Shown: positions 7,992 through 18,300 of the stretch, piece by piece
Layout of the letters: every line of letters starts with the position of its first letter
Position numbering within the stretch: position 1 is the first letter of the stretch
Assembly (NCBI GenBank): GCA_947494445.1
Contig: CANLVD010000005.1
Span: forward strand, 280,218 to 344,217
From: an uncultured Paracoccaceae bacterium
GTDB lineage: Bacteria; Pseudomonadota; Alphaproteobacteria; Rhodobacterales; Rhodobacteraceae
Length of the DNA stretch: 64,000 bases
Reading direction: 5' to 3'
Notes under the pieces: model-generated
Databases searched by the model: none
Told to the model about the DNA's origin: nothing
The model's input: the letters and a program-made list of their open reading frames with translations, nothing else
Program-made: the position numbers and the translations under genes

Positions 7992-9055
7992 GCCGCCCTC
8001 CGACCCTGCCAGCGCAGGCGGTAGGTTGACAGGACGTCAACCGCCAGCAGGAAAAACAGGAGCATGCCCTGAAAGACCGAAATCGCGGCAGCCGGGATCT
8101 GCAACGAGAACTGCGCGGTTTCCCCCCCGATGTAGGTCAGCGCCATGACAAGGCCTGCCAGCAGAATTCCCAAGGGGTTGAGCCTGCCCAGAAAAGCCAC
8201 GATGATCGCCGTGAAGCCATAACCTGCGGGCAGCGCGGGGACCAGTTGGCCGACGGGACCTGCGGCCTCGAACAGGCCGGCAAGGCCTGCCAGCGCACCG
8301 GAAATGCCAAGGCAGGTGGCGATCAGGATATGATCGCGCACGCCCGCAAAACGCGCGGCCCGTGGAGCCTGTCCGTACAGCCGGATCTGAAAGCCCAGCA
8401 GGTGGCGCGCCAAGATGACATAGGCCGCAACCACGACACCCAGAGCGACAAGGATGCCCATATGCACCCGCGTGCCTGCCATCAGAATGGGCAGAGTGGC
8501 GCTGTCGTGGAACTGGCGGCTTTCAGGGAAATTGAAGCCATCCGGATCGCGCAGAGGGCCGGACACCATGGCCGACAGCAGCAGGGTTGCCACATAGACC
8601 AGCATCAAGGAGACAAGGATTTCATTGGCGTTGAAGCGGATCTTCAGAATGGCCGGGATCATCGCCCATGCACATCCCCCCAAAGCGCCCGCAAGCGCCA
8701 TGAGTGGCAACAGCCAGACGCCATCGGTTCCGTAAAACGCCAGTCCGACCGCGCCGCCTGTGAGTGCACCGATGATGAACTGACCCTCGGCACCAATGTT
8801 CCAGATGCCTGCTCGGAACCCCATGGCAAGACCTGTGGCGATCAGCACCAGCGGCGCGGCTTTCACCAGAATTTCCGAGCGGGAATAGCTGTCAAAGAGG
8901 GGATCAAAGAAGATCACCCGGATCGCCTCGACCGGGTTCTTGCCAAGGAAGGCAAAAAGGATGCCGCCTGCGATCATCGTGGCAATCAAGGCCAGAACAG
9001 GTGTCGCAAGTTGCAGGAAACGTGATGGCGCAGGGCGACGTTCAAGGATCAACAT
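7988..9055 (-). CDS. ABC transporter permease (BMP/nucleoside type, first permease)
   Basis: 355 residues, hydrophobic throughout, with the family motif GFRAGIWNIGAEGQFIIGAL, followed by FNANEILVSLMLVYVA and the coupling-loop region RLYGQAPRAARFAGV. The start at 9055 has GGAGGCG just upstream. It overlaps the 3' end of the ATPase gene by 14 bases, and its own stop overlaps the next permease start. A start at 9088 has no better ribosome-binding site and would deepen the overlap. It is the inner-membrane partner of the next permease in the inferred purine importer. Confidence 0.88.
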   Translation of the reverse strand: MLILERRPAPSRFLQLATPVLALIATMIAGGILFAFLGKNPVEAIRVIFFDPLFDSYSRSEILVKAAPLVLIATGLAMGFRAGIWNIGAEGQFIIGALTGGAVGLAFYGTDGVWLLPLMALAGALGGCAWAMIPAILKIRFNANEILVSLMLVYVATLLLSAMVSGPLRDPDGFNFPESRQFHDSATLPILMAGTRVHMGILVALGVVVAAYVILARHLLGFQIRLYGQAPRAARFAGVRDHILIATCLGISGALAGLAGLFEAAGPVGQLVPALPAGYGFTAIIVAFLGRLNPLGILLAGLVMALTYIGGETAQFSLQIPAAAISVFQGMLLFFLLAVDVLSTYRLRWQGRRAA

Positions 9056-10574
9056 GAAGCGCCTCCATCTGTTGCGTGACGCTGGCATCGCCGCCCATCA
9101 TCAGACCGATCTCCTCGATCGAGATGCTGCCGGTCTTCACAGGCTCGCTGAGCCGCCCGCCTGCGATGACCGAAAAGACATCGGCCACTTCCATCAACTC
9201 GTCCAGATCCTGAGAAATGACGATCACGCCAGCGCCTTCATCGGCCAACGTGGACAGCGCCCGGCGGATATCGCCCGCAGCCTTGGCGTCGACCCCCCAT
9301 GTGGGCTGATTTACGACCAGCACACGGGGGCGTTGCATGATCTCGCGGCCCATCAGGAATTTCTGCAGATTTCCGCCAGACAAGCTGCCCGCCAGCGCAG
9401 TTGGTCCCGGCGTGCGCACATCAAAACCCGCAATGATGGCACGGGCAAAATTCGACGTGACTTGCGACTTGATGAACCCGTTCCACGAAAGACGTTCGCG
9501 TGCATTTCCAGTCAGAAAAGCGTTGTCGGTCAGGGACATGGCAGGTGCTGCCGCATGGCCCAGGCGTTCTTCGGGCGCGCACAGCAGGCCAGAGACGCGG
9601 CGCTCATTCGGGCGCGCGACCGAGATGTCACGCCGTCCCAGAAACAGGGTCTCAGGGGTCACCAGTGTTTCGCCGGACAGGGCCAGCATCAACTCGTCCT
9701 GACCATTGCCCGCCACGCCAGCAACGCCGAGGATCTGACCTGACATGAGCGAGAACGAGATGTCCTTGAGGTCAACTCCGAAAGGATCGTCGCTTTTGAC
9801 ATTGAGGGATTGAACGTCGAGCGCAAGATCACCGGGCGTGCGGTTGTGCACAGCTGGTGCCGCCATGCTTTGCCCGATCATCATCTCGGCCAGCGACTGC
9901 GCGGTTTCTTCCACCGGGGTACAACTGGCGACCACCTTGCCGCCGCGCAGGATCGTGGCCCGGTCGCACAAGGCGCGGATCTCTTCCAGCTTGTGGGAGA
10001 TGTAAAGGATCGCGACGCCTTCGGCAGACAATTGGCGCAGGGTCTCGAACAGCGTCCAGACCTCCTGTGGGGTCAAAACGGATGTGGGTTCGTCCATGAT
10101 CAGGACGCGGGGTTGTTGCAGCAGGCAGCGGATGATCTCAACCCGCTGACGTTCCCCCACGGACAGATCACCGACCTGCCGGAAGGGATCGACCTCAAGC
10201 CCGTATCGCGCGGATGTCTCGGAGATCGAGCGGCTGAGTTCGCGCCGGTCTGGAGGCGATGTCATGCCAAGGGCAATATTTTCCGCCACGCTCATCGCCT
10301 CGAACAGCGAAAAGTGCTGAAACACCATGCCAATGCCAGCCGCACGAGCGGCCTGTGGGTTGGACGGCTGAAAGGCCTTGCCTCCCAGCATCATCGAGCC
10401 TGCATCGGGGCGAACCAGACCGTAAATTGTCTTGACCAGTGTGGATTTCCCGGCGCCGTTTTCGCCCAGCAACGCATGGATTTCGCCCGGCATCAGCGTG
10501 AAGGAGACATCGTCATTGGCCACAACGCCCGGATAGGCCTTGGTAATTCCATTGATCGACAGCAAAGGCGTCAC
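9042..10574 (-). CDS. ABC transporter ATP-binding protein with two ATPase domains (BMP/nucleoside type)
   Basis: About 510 residues and two ABC domains, as in sugar and nucleoside importers. Domain 1 has Walker A GENGAGKST, signature LSVGERQRVEI and Walker B VLIMDEPTSVLT. Domain 2 has a degenerate Walker A (GVAGNGQDEL), signature SLSGGNLQKFLMG and a Walker B with Asn in place of the catalytic Glu region (VLVVNQPTWGVD). That asymmetry is usual for the family. The start is GTG 10574, which overlaps the xdhC stop by four bases (GTGA) and follows AAAGGA. The tight overlap with xdhC ties the transporter to xanthine dehydrogenase. Confidence 0.9.
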   Translation of the reverse strand: MTPLLSINGITKAYPGVVANDDVSFTLMPGEIHALLGENGAGKSTLVKTIYGLVRPDAGSMMLGGKAFQPSNPQAARAAGIGMVFQHFSLFEAMSVAENIALGMTSPPDRRELSRSISETSARYGLEVDPFRQVGDLSVGERQRVEIIRCLLQQPRVLIMDEPTSVLTPQEVWTLFETLRQLSAEGVAILYISHKLEEIRALCDRATILRGGKVVASCTPVEETAQSLAEMMIGQSMAAPAVHNRTPGDLALDVQSLNVKSDDPFGVDLKDISFSLMSGQILGVAGVAGNGQDELMLALSGETLVTPETLFLGRRDISVARPNERRVSGLLCAPEERLGHAAAPAMSLTDNAFLTGNARERLSWNGFIKSQVTSNFARAIIAGFDVRTPGPTALAGSLSGGNLQKFLMGREIMQRPRVLVVNQPTWGVDAKAAGDIRRALSTLADEGAGVIVISQDLDELMEVADVFSVIAGGRLSEPVKTGSISIEEIGLMMGGDASVTQQMEALHVDP

Positions 10575-11521
10575 GCGCGGTCCTTTCGCAAATCCGTCAC
10601 ACTGCATTTAGCGGCCCTCAATACGTCAGCCGCGACACCGATGGCAATGGCTCTTGGATGCTTGCCCAGATCGGGTGCGCCGATGGGACAGTCCATCCTG
10701 TCTATCTGGCTTTCGCCATGGCCGAGTTCGCGCAGTCGTTTGCGAAAACGCGTGCGCTTGGTAGCAGAGCCAATGAGGCCGAGGCGTGCGAAGGGTCGTG
10801 ACAGGACCCGGTGGCAAATCTCAAGATCCAGCGCATGTGAATAGGTGAGCACTAAGTGATGGGCATCTGGCGGGGCCGAGGCCACTGCGTGCGCCGGGTT
10901 GGCAGCCAGAAGTGGAGTGATATCGCCTGGCATCGGGTCTGGAAAGCGGGAAGCGGCGTCATCGATCAGCACAACATCGACGTCAAGCGTGGCGAGAATG
11001 CCGGCAATCTCGCGCCCGACATGCCCGGCGCCGTAGATCCAGACGGGTGTTTTCGGCGGCGTCAGTGCTTCAACCCACCAGCCATCCTGCAAGGCAGGCA
11101 GACATGGCTGGCCCGAGCGGTGACGGCGCAGGAGTGATTTAACCGACAATGGTGGCTCGCTGGCATCGAAAGCAACCGGTCGGGCAAAGACCGTGTCTTG
11201 AGAGGGCGGCAGGGAAGCGGCGTCTATGTACTCAAGAAACAATTGCACGTGACCGCCGCAGCATTGTCCAAGAGCAGGGCCGAGGGGCAGGGACAGAACT
11301 TCTGCCCGGGTGCCCGCGCTCAGATTGTGGCGCGCTTTCGCTGTTGCCTGCCATTCCAGGGCACCACCACCGATGGTGCCGCTTGTACCGTCCGGCCAGA
11401 CAAGCATTGCTGTGCCGGTCTCGCGCGGTGTCGACCCTTCATGCCGGATCACGCAGATGCGGATCAGTGCGGGCTCGGTCTCAAGCCGGGCCTTGATGGC
11501 GGGTCGGTCGAAACTCACCAA
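10571..11521 (-). CDS. xdhC: Xanthine dehydrogenase accessory protein XdhC
   Basis: 316 residues. The N-terminal XdhC/CoxI domain shows VIRHEGSTPRETGTAMLV and TIGGGALEW, then GQCCGGHVQLFLEY; the C-terminal Rossmann part shows WIYGAGHVGREIAGILATL. XdhC binds molybdenum cofactor, promotes its sulfuration and inserts it into XdhB. The start at 11521 overlaps the 3' end of xdhB by seven bases, and the stop overlaps the transporter ATPase start. The complete A-B-C set indicates a functional enzyme. Confidence 0.93.
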   Translation of the reverse strand: MVSFDRPAIKARLETEPALIRICVIRHEGSTPRETGTAMLVWPDGTSGTIGGGALEWQATAKARHNLSAGTRAEVLSLPLGPALGQCCGGHVQLFLEYIDAASLPPSQDTVFARPVAFDASEPPLSVKSLLRRHRSGQPCLPALQDGWWVEALTPPKTPVWIYGAGHVGREIAGILATLDVDVVLIDDAASRFPDPMPGDITPLLAANPAHAVASAPPDAHHLVLTYSHALDLEICHRVLSRPFARLGLIGSATKRTRFRKRLRELGHGESQIDRMDCPIGAPDLGKHPRAIAIGVAADVLRAAKCSVTDLRKDRA

Positions 11522-13806
11522 GGGTCCCCTTTCTGGGCATCAACCGCACGCAGAACCCGCTCAGCTGTCACCGGGGCATCGAGATCGGGGTAAAGCGTGC
11601 CGTCGCCACAGGCAGAAACAGCGTCAGACAAGGCCATCATGGCAGAGATGCCCAGCATCAGGGGCGGCTCTCCCACCGCTTTGGAGCGGTAGATCGTATC
11701 CTCCCTGTTTTCACCCTCCCAGAGCGCCACATTGAACACATCGGGCCGGTCCGAGCAGGCAGGGATCTTGTAGGTGGAAGGGGCATGGGTGCGCAGGCGT
11801 CCGTGATCATCCCAGACCAGTTCCTCCATCATCAGCCAGCCCGCGCCTTGAACATACCCGCCTTCGATCTGGCCGATGTCGAGTGCCGGGTTCAGAGAGG
11901 TTCCAACGTCGTGCAGGATATCGGTGCGCAGGATACGGTTTTCACCCGTGAGCGTGTCGATCTCGACCTCGGTACAGGCCGCCCCATAAGCGAAATAGAA
12001 GAATGGGCGTCCACGGCCTGCCAGACGATCCCATTCAACCTTGGGCGTTGCATAGAACCCGGTGGAGGAGAGCTGCACGCGGGCGGTGTAGGCAAGCGAC
12101 GCAAGCTCCGCGAACTCAAGCACCTCCGAGCCGATAATGACCTTGCCATCGCGAAAGCTGATCCGGGCCGGTTCGGTCTGCCAGCGCTCGGCGGCAAATT
12201 TTGTGAGCCGGGCCTTGATGTCTTCACAAGCAAGCTTGCAGGCCATGCCGTTCAGATCAGACCCCGATGAGGCCGCGGTCGCCGATGTGTTGGGCACTTT
12301 GCCCGTATCTGTAGCGGTAATCCGGATTGCATCGAGCGGCAGTCCAAACACGCTGGCGGCCACTTGGGCTACCTTGGTGAACAGGCCCTGTCCCATTTCC
12401 GTCCCGCCATGGTTCAGATGGACCGAGCCGTCGGAGTAGACATGCACCAGCGCGCCTGCCTGATTGAGATGAGTGAGCGTGAATGAGATGCCAAACTTGA
12501 CCGGTGTCAGGGCGATCCCGCGCTTGATGATCGGGCTGCCAGCGTTTGCCTTCGCAATTGCCTTGCGGCGTTTCTCATAATCGCAAGAACGCGCCAGTGC
12601 TGCCATCATCTGAGGAGCGATATTGTCCTCGACGGTCATGTGATAGGGGGTCAGGTTGCGCGGGGCATCGCCATAAAGATTGGCGCGACGCACCTCAAGC
12701 GGATCGCGCCCCAAATGATGTGCGATGTGATCCATGACCCGTTCGATGCCGACCATGCCCTGCGGTCCGCCGAAGCCGCGAAATGCGGTGTTGGACTGGG
12801 TGTTGGTGCGCAGACGGTGCGATGTGATCTCGACGACTGGCAGAAAATAGGCGTTGTCCGCATGCAACATGGCGCGGTCAGCCACGGGCAAGGACAGATC
12901 CTGCGCCCAGCCGCAGCGCACGTGGTGGGTAAACCGGATGCCGGTCAGAGTGCCGTCATCATCAAAGCCCACGTCATAAGCGATGCGCATCTCATGGCGT
13001 TTGCCGGTGATGGTCATGTCGTCATCGCGGTCATAGCGCATCTTGCAAGGCTGGCCGGTCGCGCGTGCGGCCACGGCACAGGCCACGGCCAGCGCATTCC
13101 CCTGACTTTCCTTGCCGCCAAAGCCGCCCCCCATCCGGCGCACCTCGACCCGGACGGAGTTGAACGGCTGGCCAAGGGCGTGGGCGACCTTGTGCTGAAT
13201 TTCCGACGGATGCTGGGTGGAGGAGCGGATCACCATCTCTTCCCCCTCACCGGGCAGGGCAAAGGCAGCCTGACCTTCAAGATAGAAGTGTTCCTGTCCA
13301 CCGATGTCGATCTGGCCCGACAGGCGATGGGTGGCGTTTTCAAGGCCAGCAACGACATCACCGCGCTTGTAGGTGAGCGGTGGTTCGATCAGCGCATCCT
13401 CGTGATCCATTGCATCATCGATGGTCAGCCGGGCGGGCAGCGGATCATACCCGATCCTTGCCAGACGGGTGGCCTTGCGCGCGGTCAGGTGACTGGTGGC
13501 AATCACCAGAAACACAGGCTGTCCGATGTAATGCACTGTGCCCTCAGCCAGAAGAGGCTCATCATGCACGGACGGAGAGACGTCGTTTTCGCCTGGCAGA
13601 TCTGATGCGGTCAGAACCGCGACCACGCCCTCGCTTGCTCGGACCTTTTCCAAATCCATGGACGTGATCTGTCCATGGGCACAATCGGAAAGGCCAAAGG
13701 CCAGATGCAGACATGTCGCTGGCAGGGCCACGTCATCAGTGTAGGCCGCAGACCCGGTGACATGATGTACCGCGCTGTCGTGACGGACGGGACGGGATGC
13801 GTTCAT
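11515..13806 (-). CDS. xdhB: Xanthine dehydrogenase, molybdopterin-binding subunit XdhB
   Basis: 763 residues, normal for the bacterial XdhB chain. Moco-binding motifs are present: GGGFGGKESQ, TAFRGFGGPQGMVG, and the C-terminal active-site segment KAVGEPPLMLG containing the catalytic Glu. The large chain hydroxylates hypoxanthine and xanthine to urate at the Mo centre. The ATG at 13806 overlaps the xdhA stop by four bases (13803-13806). The product works with XdhA, which carries the FeS clusters and FAD. Confidence 0.95.
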   Translation of the reverse strand: MNASRPVRHDSAVHHVTGSAAYTDDVALPATCLHLAFGLSDCAHGQITSMDLEKVRASEGVVAVLTASDLPGENDVSPSVHDEPLLAEGTVHYIGQPVFLVIATSHLTARKATRLARIGYDPLPARLTIDDAMDHEDALIEPPLTYKRGDVVAGLENATHRLSGQIDIGGQEHFYLEGQAAFALPGEGEEMVIRSSTQHPSEIQHKVAHALGQPFNSVRVEVRRMGGGFGGKESQGNALAVACAVAARATGQPCKMRYDRDDDMTITGKRHEMRIAYDVGFDDDGTLTGIRFTHHVRCGWAQDLSLPVADRAMLHADNAYFLPVVEITSHRLRTNTQSNTAFRGFGGPQGMVGIERVMDHIAHHLGRDPLEVRRANLYGDAPRNLTPYHMTVEDNIAPQMMAALARSCDYEKRRKAIAKANAGSPIIKRGIALTPVKFGISFTLTHLNQAGALVHVYSDGSVHLNHGGTEMGQGLFTKVAQVAASVFGLPLDAIRITATDTGKVPNTSATAASSGSDLNGMACKLACEDIKARLTKFAAERWQTEPARISFRDGKVIIGSEVLEFAELASLAYTARVQLSSTGFYATPKVEWDRLAGRGRPFFYFAYGAACTEVEIDTLTGENRILRTDILHDVGTSLNPALDIGQIEGGYVQGAGWLMMEELVWDDHGRLRTHAPSTYKIPACSDRPDVFNVALWEGENREDTIYRSKAVGEPPLMLGISAMMALSDAVSACGDGTLYPDLDAPVTAERVLRAVDAQKGDPW

Positions 13807-15197
13807 GCTGCCCCCCGATCTGAAAGTTGCGCAGGCGCCAGTTCATTCATCTCGTGAAAAGCGCGCAGCAACATGTTGCGTGCGGATCTGAGCCGGTAGT
13901 CCGCGCTGGCACGGGCATCCGACATCGGGGTGAAATCCTCACCAAAGGCGGGCAGGGCGGCTGTCACCGTCTCAAGCGTGGCCTTGCGGCCCTCAAGGGC
14001 GCGTTCCACGGCATCGGCCCGTTTCGGGGTGCCCGCCATGCCGCCAAAGGCGATCCGCACGCCCAGAAAGATCCCGTCCTGCACCGGCAGATTGAAAGCA
14101 CCGCAAACAGCCGAGATGTCCTGATCGAGGCGTTTCGACAGCTTGTAGACTTTCAGGTCATCCGGTTGATCCGGGATCGTCAGACTTTCGACGAACTCGC
14201 CCGGATGACGGTCCTGACGGCCATATTCGACGAAGAAATCCTCAAGCGCCATGGACCGCCGGGACTTGCCCGACCGCAGGGTCAGGCGTGCGCCCAATGC
14301 GATCAGCGGTGGTGGGCTGTCCCCAATGGGCGAGCCGTTGGCGATGTTGCCGCCGATGGTAGCGGCCGTGCGGACCTGAACTGACCCGTAACGCCGCAAC
14401 ATCTGGGCAAAACCTGGGTGACGGTCTTTAAAGACAGGGATAAGATCCTCAACGGTCACACCCGCACCGATCTGCAGGCCCTCGCTTGTCTGGCTGATGG
14501 TCTTGAGCGCGTCCAGCCGGTGCAAAAACGCCATCGGGCGCAGGTGTTTCAGGGATTTGGTCACCCAAAGCCCGACATCCGTGGCACCTGCGACCAGCGT
14601 GGCCTTGGGGTTGTCCCTGTACCATTCGGCAAAGGCATCAAGATCGGTGGGCAGATAAGCGCCTTCGCTGCTGAGGCTTTCACCTGACTGCAAGGCAGCA
14701 AGCTGGGTCGCGTCCCGCGTGGAAGCAGGTGTTTCCGCTGCCTCGGCAGCGCGGATGATCGGCGCATAGCCTGTGCAGCGGCAAAGATTGCCTGCCAGCA
14801 CGTCATCATAGTCGCGCCGATTGTTCAGTTGCGCCGTATAAAGCGACATCACGAACCCCGGTGTGCAAAATCCGCATTGAGAGCCATGGTGATCGACCAT
14901 GGCCTGCTGAACCGGATGCAAGGTTTTCCCATCCGCCAGCGCTTCGACAGTCTCGACCGATTTGCCATGCAGTTGCGGCAAAAACAGAATGCAGGCATTG
15001 AGCGGCAGATGACGGGGTTGGCCCGCATGCATTTCGGTTACGGTGACCGTGCAGGCGCCGCAATCGCCTTCATTGCAGCCCTCTTTCGTGCCGGTCAGAC
15101 CCTTTTCGGTGCGCAGCCAGTCCAGCAGGGTCACATCCGGGGCTGGATCGGTCAGGGAAACAGGCGATCCGTTGAGCAGAAAGCGGATCTGGGACAT
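13803..15197 (-). CDS. xdhA: Xanthine dehydrogenase, FeS/FAD subunit XdhA
   Basis: About 464 residues. The first [2Fe-2S] cluster is ligated by GCNEGDCGACTV near residue 40; the second uses CGFCTPGF and the later CRCTGY. The FAD domain follows with the dinucleotide-loop segment ATIGGNIANGSPIGDSPP. The chain passes electrons from the Mo centre to NAD+. The start at 15197 (MSQIRFLLNG) follows TGAGGTGTCC and removes an unconserved 19-residue extension. It is the first gene of the seven-gene purine operon. The 175-bp gap to divergent dnaE must hold its promoter, but I see no clear operator. Confidence 0.95.
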   Translation of the reverse strand: MSQIRFLLNGSPVSLTDPAPDVTLLDWLRTEKGLTGTKEGCNEGDCGACTVTVTEMHAGQPRHLPLNACILFLPQLHGKSVETVEALADGKTLHPVQQAMVDHHGSQCGFCTPGFVMSLYTAQLNNRRDYDDVLAGNLCRCTGYAPIIRAAEAAETPASTRDATQLAALQSGESLSSEGAYLPTDLDAFAEWYRDNPKATLVAGATDVGLWVTKSLKHLRPMAFLHRLDALKTISQTSEGLQIGAGVTVEDLIPVFKDRHPGFAQMLRRYGSVQVRTAATIGGNIANGSPIGDSPPPLIALGARLTLRSGKSRRSMALEDFFVEYGRQDRHPGEFVESLTIPDQPDDLKVYKLSKRLDQDISAVCGAFNLPVQDGIFLGVRIAFGGMAGTPKRADAVERALEGRKATLETVTAALPAFGEDFTPMSDARASADYRLRSARNMLLRAFHEMNELAPAQLSDRGAA

Positions 15198-15372
15198 GGA
15201 CACCTCAGGCTTGTGTTGCACCGTATTGGGACAGCAATTCGAGGGAAGATGCAAGCCACTGGACCGGGAGTGCGCAAGGCTGAAGGTCGTTGATGAGATT
15301 TACGGCAGATCGGGGGGGATTTGCGCAAGGGCGGGCTGTTCATGACCGGGTGGGCGGGCTAGCGTGGCCGCC

Positions 15373-18300
15373 ATGACGCAAGCACCCCGATTCATCCACC
15401 TCCGTACCCATTCTGCCTATTCCCTTTTGGAAGGCGCATTGTCCGTCAAGGGACTGCCGGGCCTTTGCCGCAAACACGACATGCCGGCAGTGGCGATGAC
15501 CGATACCAACAACATGTTTGCAGCCCTTGAGTTTTCCGAGACGGCGGCGAAAGCGGGCATACAGCCGATACTGGGCTGCCAGTTGAGCCTGCAATTGGAG
15601 CAGGGCGATAAGGTCAAACCGCTGACACCTCTGGTGCTGCTGGCGCAGGACGAGAGCGGGTATCAGAATCTGTTGAAGCTGACTTCCACCGCGTTTCTGG
15701 ACTGCGGCGATGCGCTGCCCCATGTCACGCTTGAGGCTTTGGAACACTGGCGCGATGGTCTGATTTGCCTGACAGGAGGCGCTGGCGGGCCGCTGGGGCA
15801 TCTGGTTGAGGCGGGGCAAATGCCTGCGGCACATCAGATGCTCTCGCACCTGATGGAGATTTATCCGGATCGTCTTTACATCGAGGTCCAGCGCCATCCA
15901 GATGCGGGCCAGTCGCGCACGCCATCGGAAGCCGCGACCGAGAAGACGATGATCGATATGGCCTATGCAAATGGCCTGCCGCTGGTGGCAACCAATGATG
16001 TCTACTTCACCGACCCTGCAATGTACGAGGCGCATGACGCGCTGATCTGCATTGCCGATGGTGCCTATGTCGATCAGCAGGCAGACCGGCGCAAACTGAC
16101 GGCGGAGCATTTTTTCAAATCGCAAGACGAGATGGTGGCCTTGTTCAAGGACCTGCCGGAGGCGATTGAAAATACAGTGGAAATCGCTCAGCGCTGTGCG
16201 GTACGTGCGCACACGCGAGACCCCATCTTGCCGCGCTTTGCCGATGACGAGCAGGAAGAGCTGCGCAGGCAGGCACAAGAAGGCCTGAAGGCCCGGCTGG
16301 CTGTCATTCCCCATGCGGCATCGGTGGAAGAGTACGAGAAACGCCTCGATTTCGAACTCGGCATCATCGAAGGCATGGGGTTCCCGGGCTACTTTCTGAT
16401 CGTTGCAGATTTCATCAAATGGGCCAAGGATCGTGATATTCCGGTTGGCCCGGGCCGTGGCTCGGGTGCGGGCTCTCTCGTGGCCTATGCGCTGACAATC
16501 ACTGATCTGGATCCTCTGCGCTATTCGCTGCTGTTCGAGCGGTTTTTGAACCCTGAACGTGTCTCCATGCCGGATTTCGACATCGATTTCTGCATGGACC
16601 GGCGAGAGGAAGTCATTGCCTATGTTCAGGAAAAATACGGTCGCGACCGGGTGGCGCAAATCATCACGTTTGGCGCACTTTTGTCCAAGGCAGCCGTGCG
16701 CGATGTGGGTCGCGTGTTGCAGATGCCCTACGGCCAGGTGGACCGTCTGTCCAAGCTGATCCCGGTTGAAGGGGTCAAGCCCGTCTCGATCGAGAAAGCA
16801 TTGGCAGATGAGCCGCGTCTGCGCGAAGAGGCCAAGTCCGAGGAGGTCGTGGCCCGCATGCTTGACTATGCAGGCAAGGTTGAAGGGTTGCTCAGAAACG
16901 CCTCCACCCATGCCGCAGGCGTTGTGATCGGGGACCGGCCGCTTGATGAACTGGTGCCGCTTTATCAGGATCCACGCTCGGACATGCCTGCGACACAGTT
17001 CAACATGAAATGGGTCGAGCAGGCAGGGCTGGTGAAGTTCGATTTCCTTGGGCTCAAGACTTTAACAGTGATCCAGAACGCACTGGATTTGCTGAAACTT
17101 CGTGGTGTGGAGATCGACATTGGTGCGATCCCGTTGGACGATCCGAAATCCTATGAGGTTTATGCCAAGGCTCATACGGTCGCGGTCTTCCAGGTGGAAA
17201 GCTCGGGCATGAAAGACGCCCTGCGCCAGATGAAACCCGACTGCATCGAGGACATCATCGCGCTTGTGGCGCTCTACCGTCCCGGCCCGATGGAAAACAT
17301 TCCAAAGTTCTGCAAGGTCAAGAACAATCTGGAGGAACGCGACACGCTGCACCCCTCCATCGACAGCATTCTCGACGAGACACAGGGCATCATCGTTTAT
17401 CAGGAACAGGTGATGGAAATTGCCCGGAAGATGGCGGGCTATTCGCTGGGGGGCGCGGATCTGCTGCGCCGGGCGATGGGTAAGAAAATTCAGGAAGCGA
17501 TGGACGCCGAGAAGCCGAAGTTTCTTGCAGGCTCTGCTGAGAACGGCGTCGACAAGGCCAAGGCGCAGGAGGTTTGGGACCTTCTGGACAAGTTTGCGAA
17601 CTACGGCTTCAACAAATCCCACGCGGCAGCCTATGCGGTCGTCAGCTATCAGACCGCATGGCTGAAAGCGAATTACCCTGTGGAATTCATGGCTGCGGTC
17701 ATGAACTGCGACATCCATCTGACTGACAAGCTGAACGTCTACAAACGCGAAGTTGACCGGCTGAAGATCGACTTGATCCCGCCCTGTGTGAACCGCGCAA
17801 TGGCGACATTTTCAGTGCATGAGGGCAAGGTTGTCTATGCGCTCGGCGCTTTGAAAAATGTCGGTGTCGAGGCGATGAAACTGATTGTCGAGGCGCGGAA
17901 CGAGGGCGATTTCACTGACCTTTTCGACTTTGCCAAACGGGTCGACCTGCGCCGCGTCGGCAAGCGTCCGCTTGAAATGCTGGCCCGATCCGGTGCGTTC
18001 GACCAGCTGGATGCCAACCGCCGCAAGGTGTTTGAGAGCCTTGACGCCCTGATGGCGTTTTCCACGGCGATCCACACCGAAAAGGCATCTGCTCAGGTGT
18101 CCTTGTTTGGGGAAGCTGGTGTTGATCTGCCCGCGCCTCGTCTGCCGATGCCCGAGGACTGGCTGCCAACGGAACGGCTGGCACAGGAACATCAGGCGGT
18201 GGGTTTCTATCTGTCCGGCCACCCGCTGGATGACTACCTGCCTGCCTTGAAACGGTCACGCCCGCCGGTGCTGACGCTTGCTGAGTTGACGCTCAAGGCG

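Noticed and set aside
15340..16911. A 523-codon open frame on the minus strand opposite dnaE
   Set aside because: It is antisense to a highly conserved polymerase. The product is rich in His, Arg and Gln with no domain, as expected for a mirror frame in GC-rich DNA.
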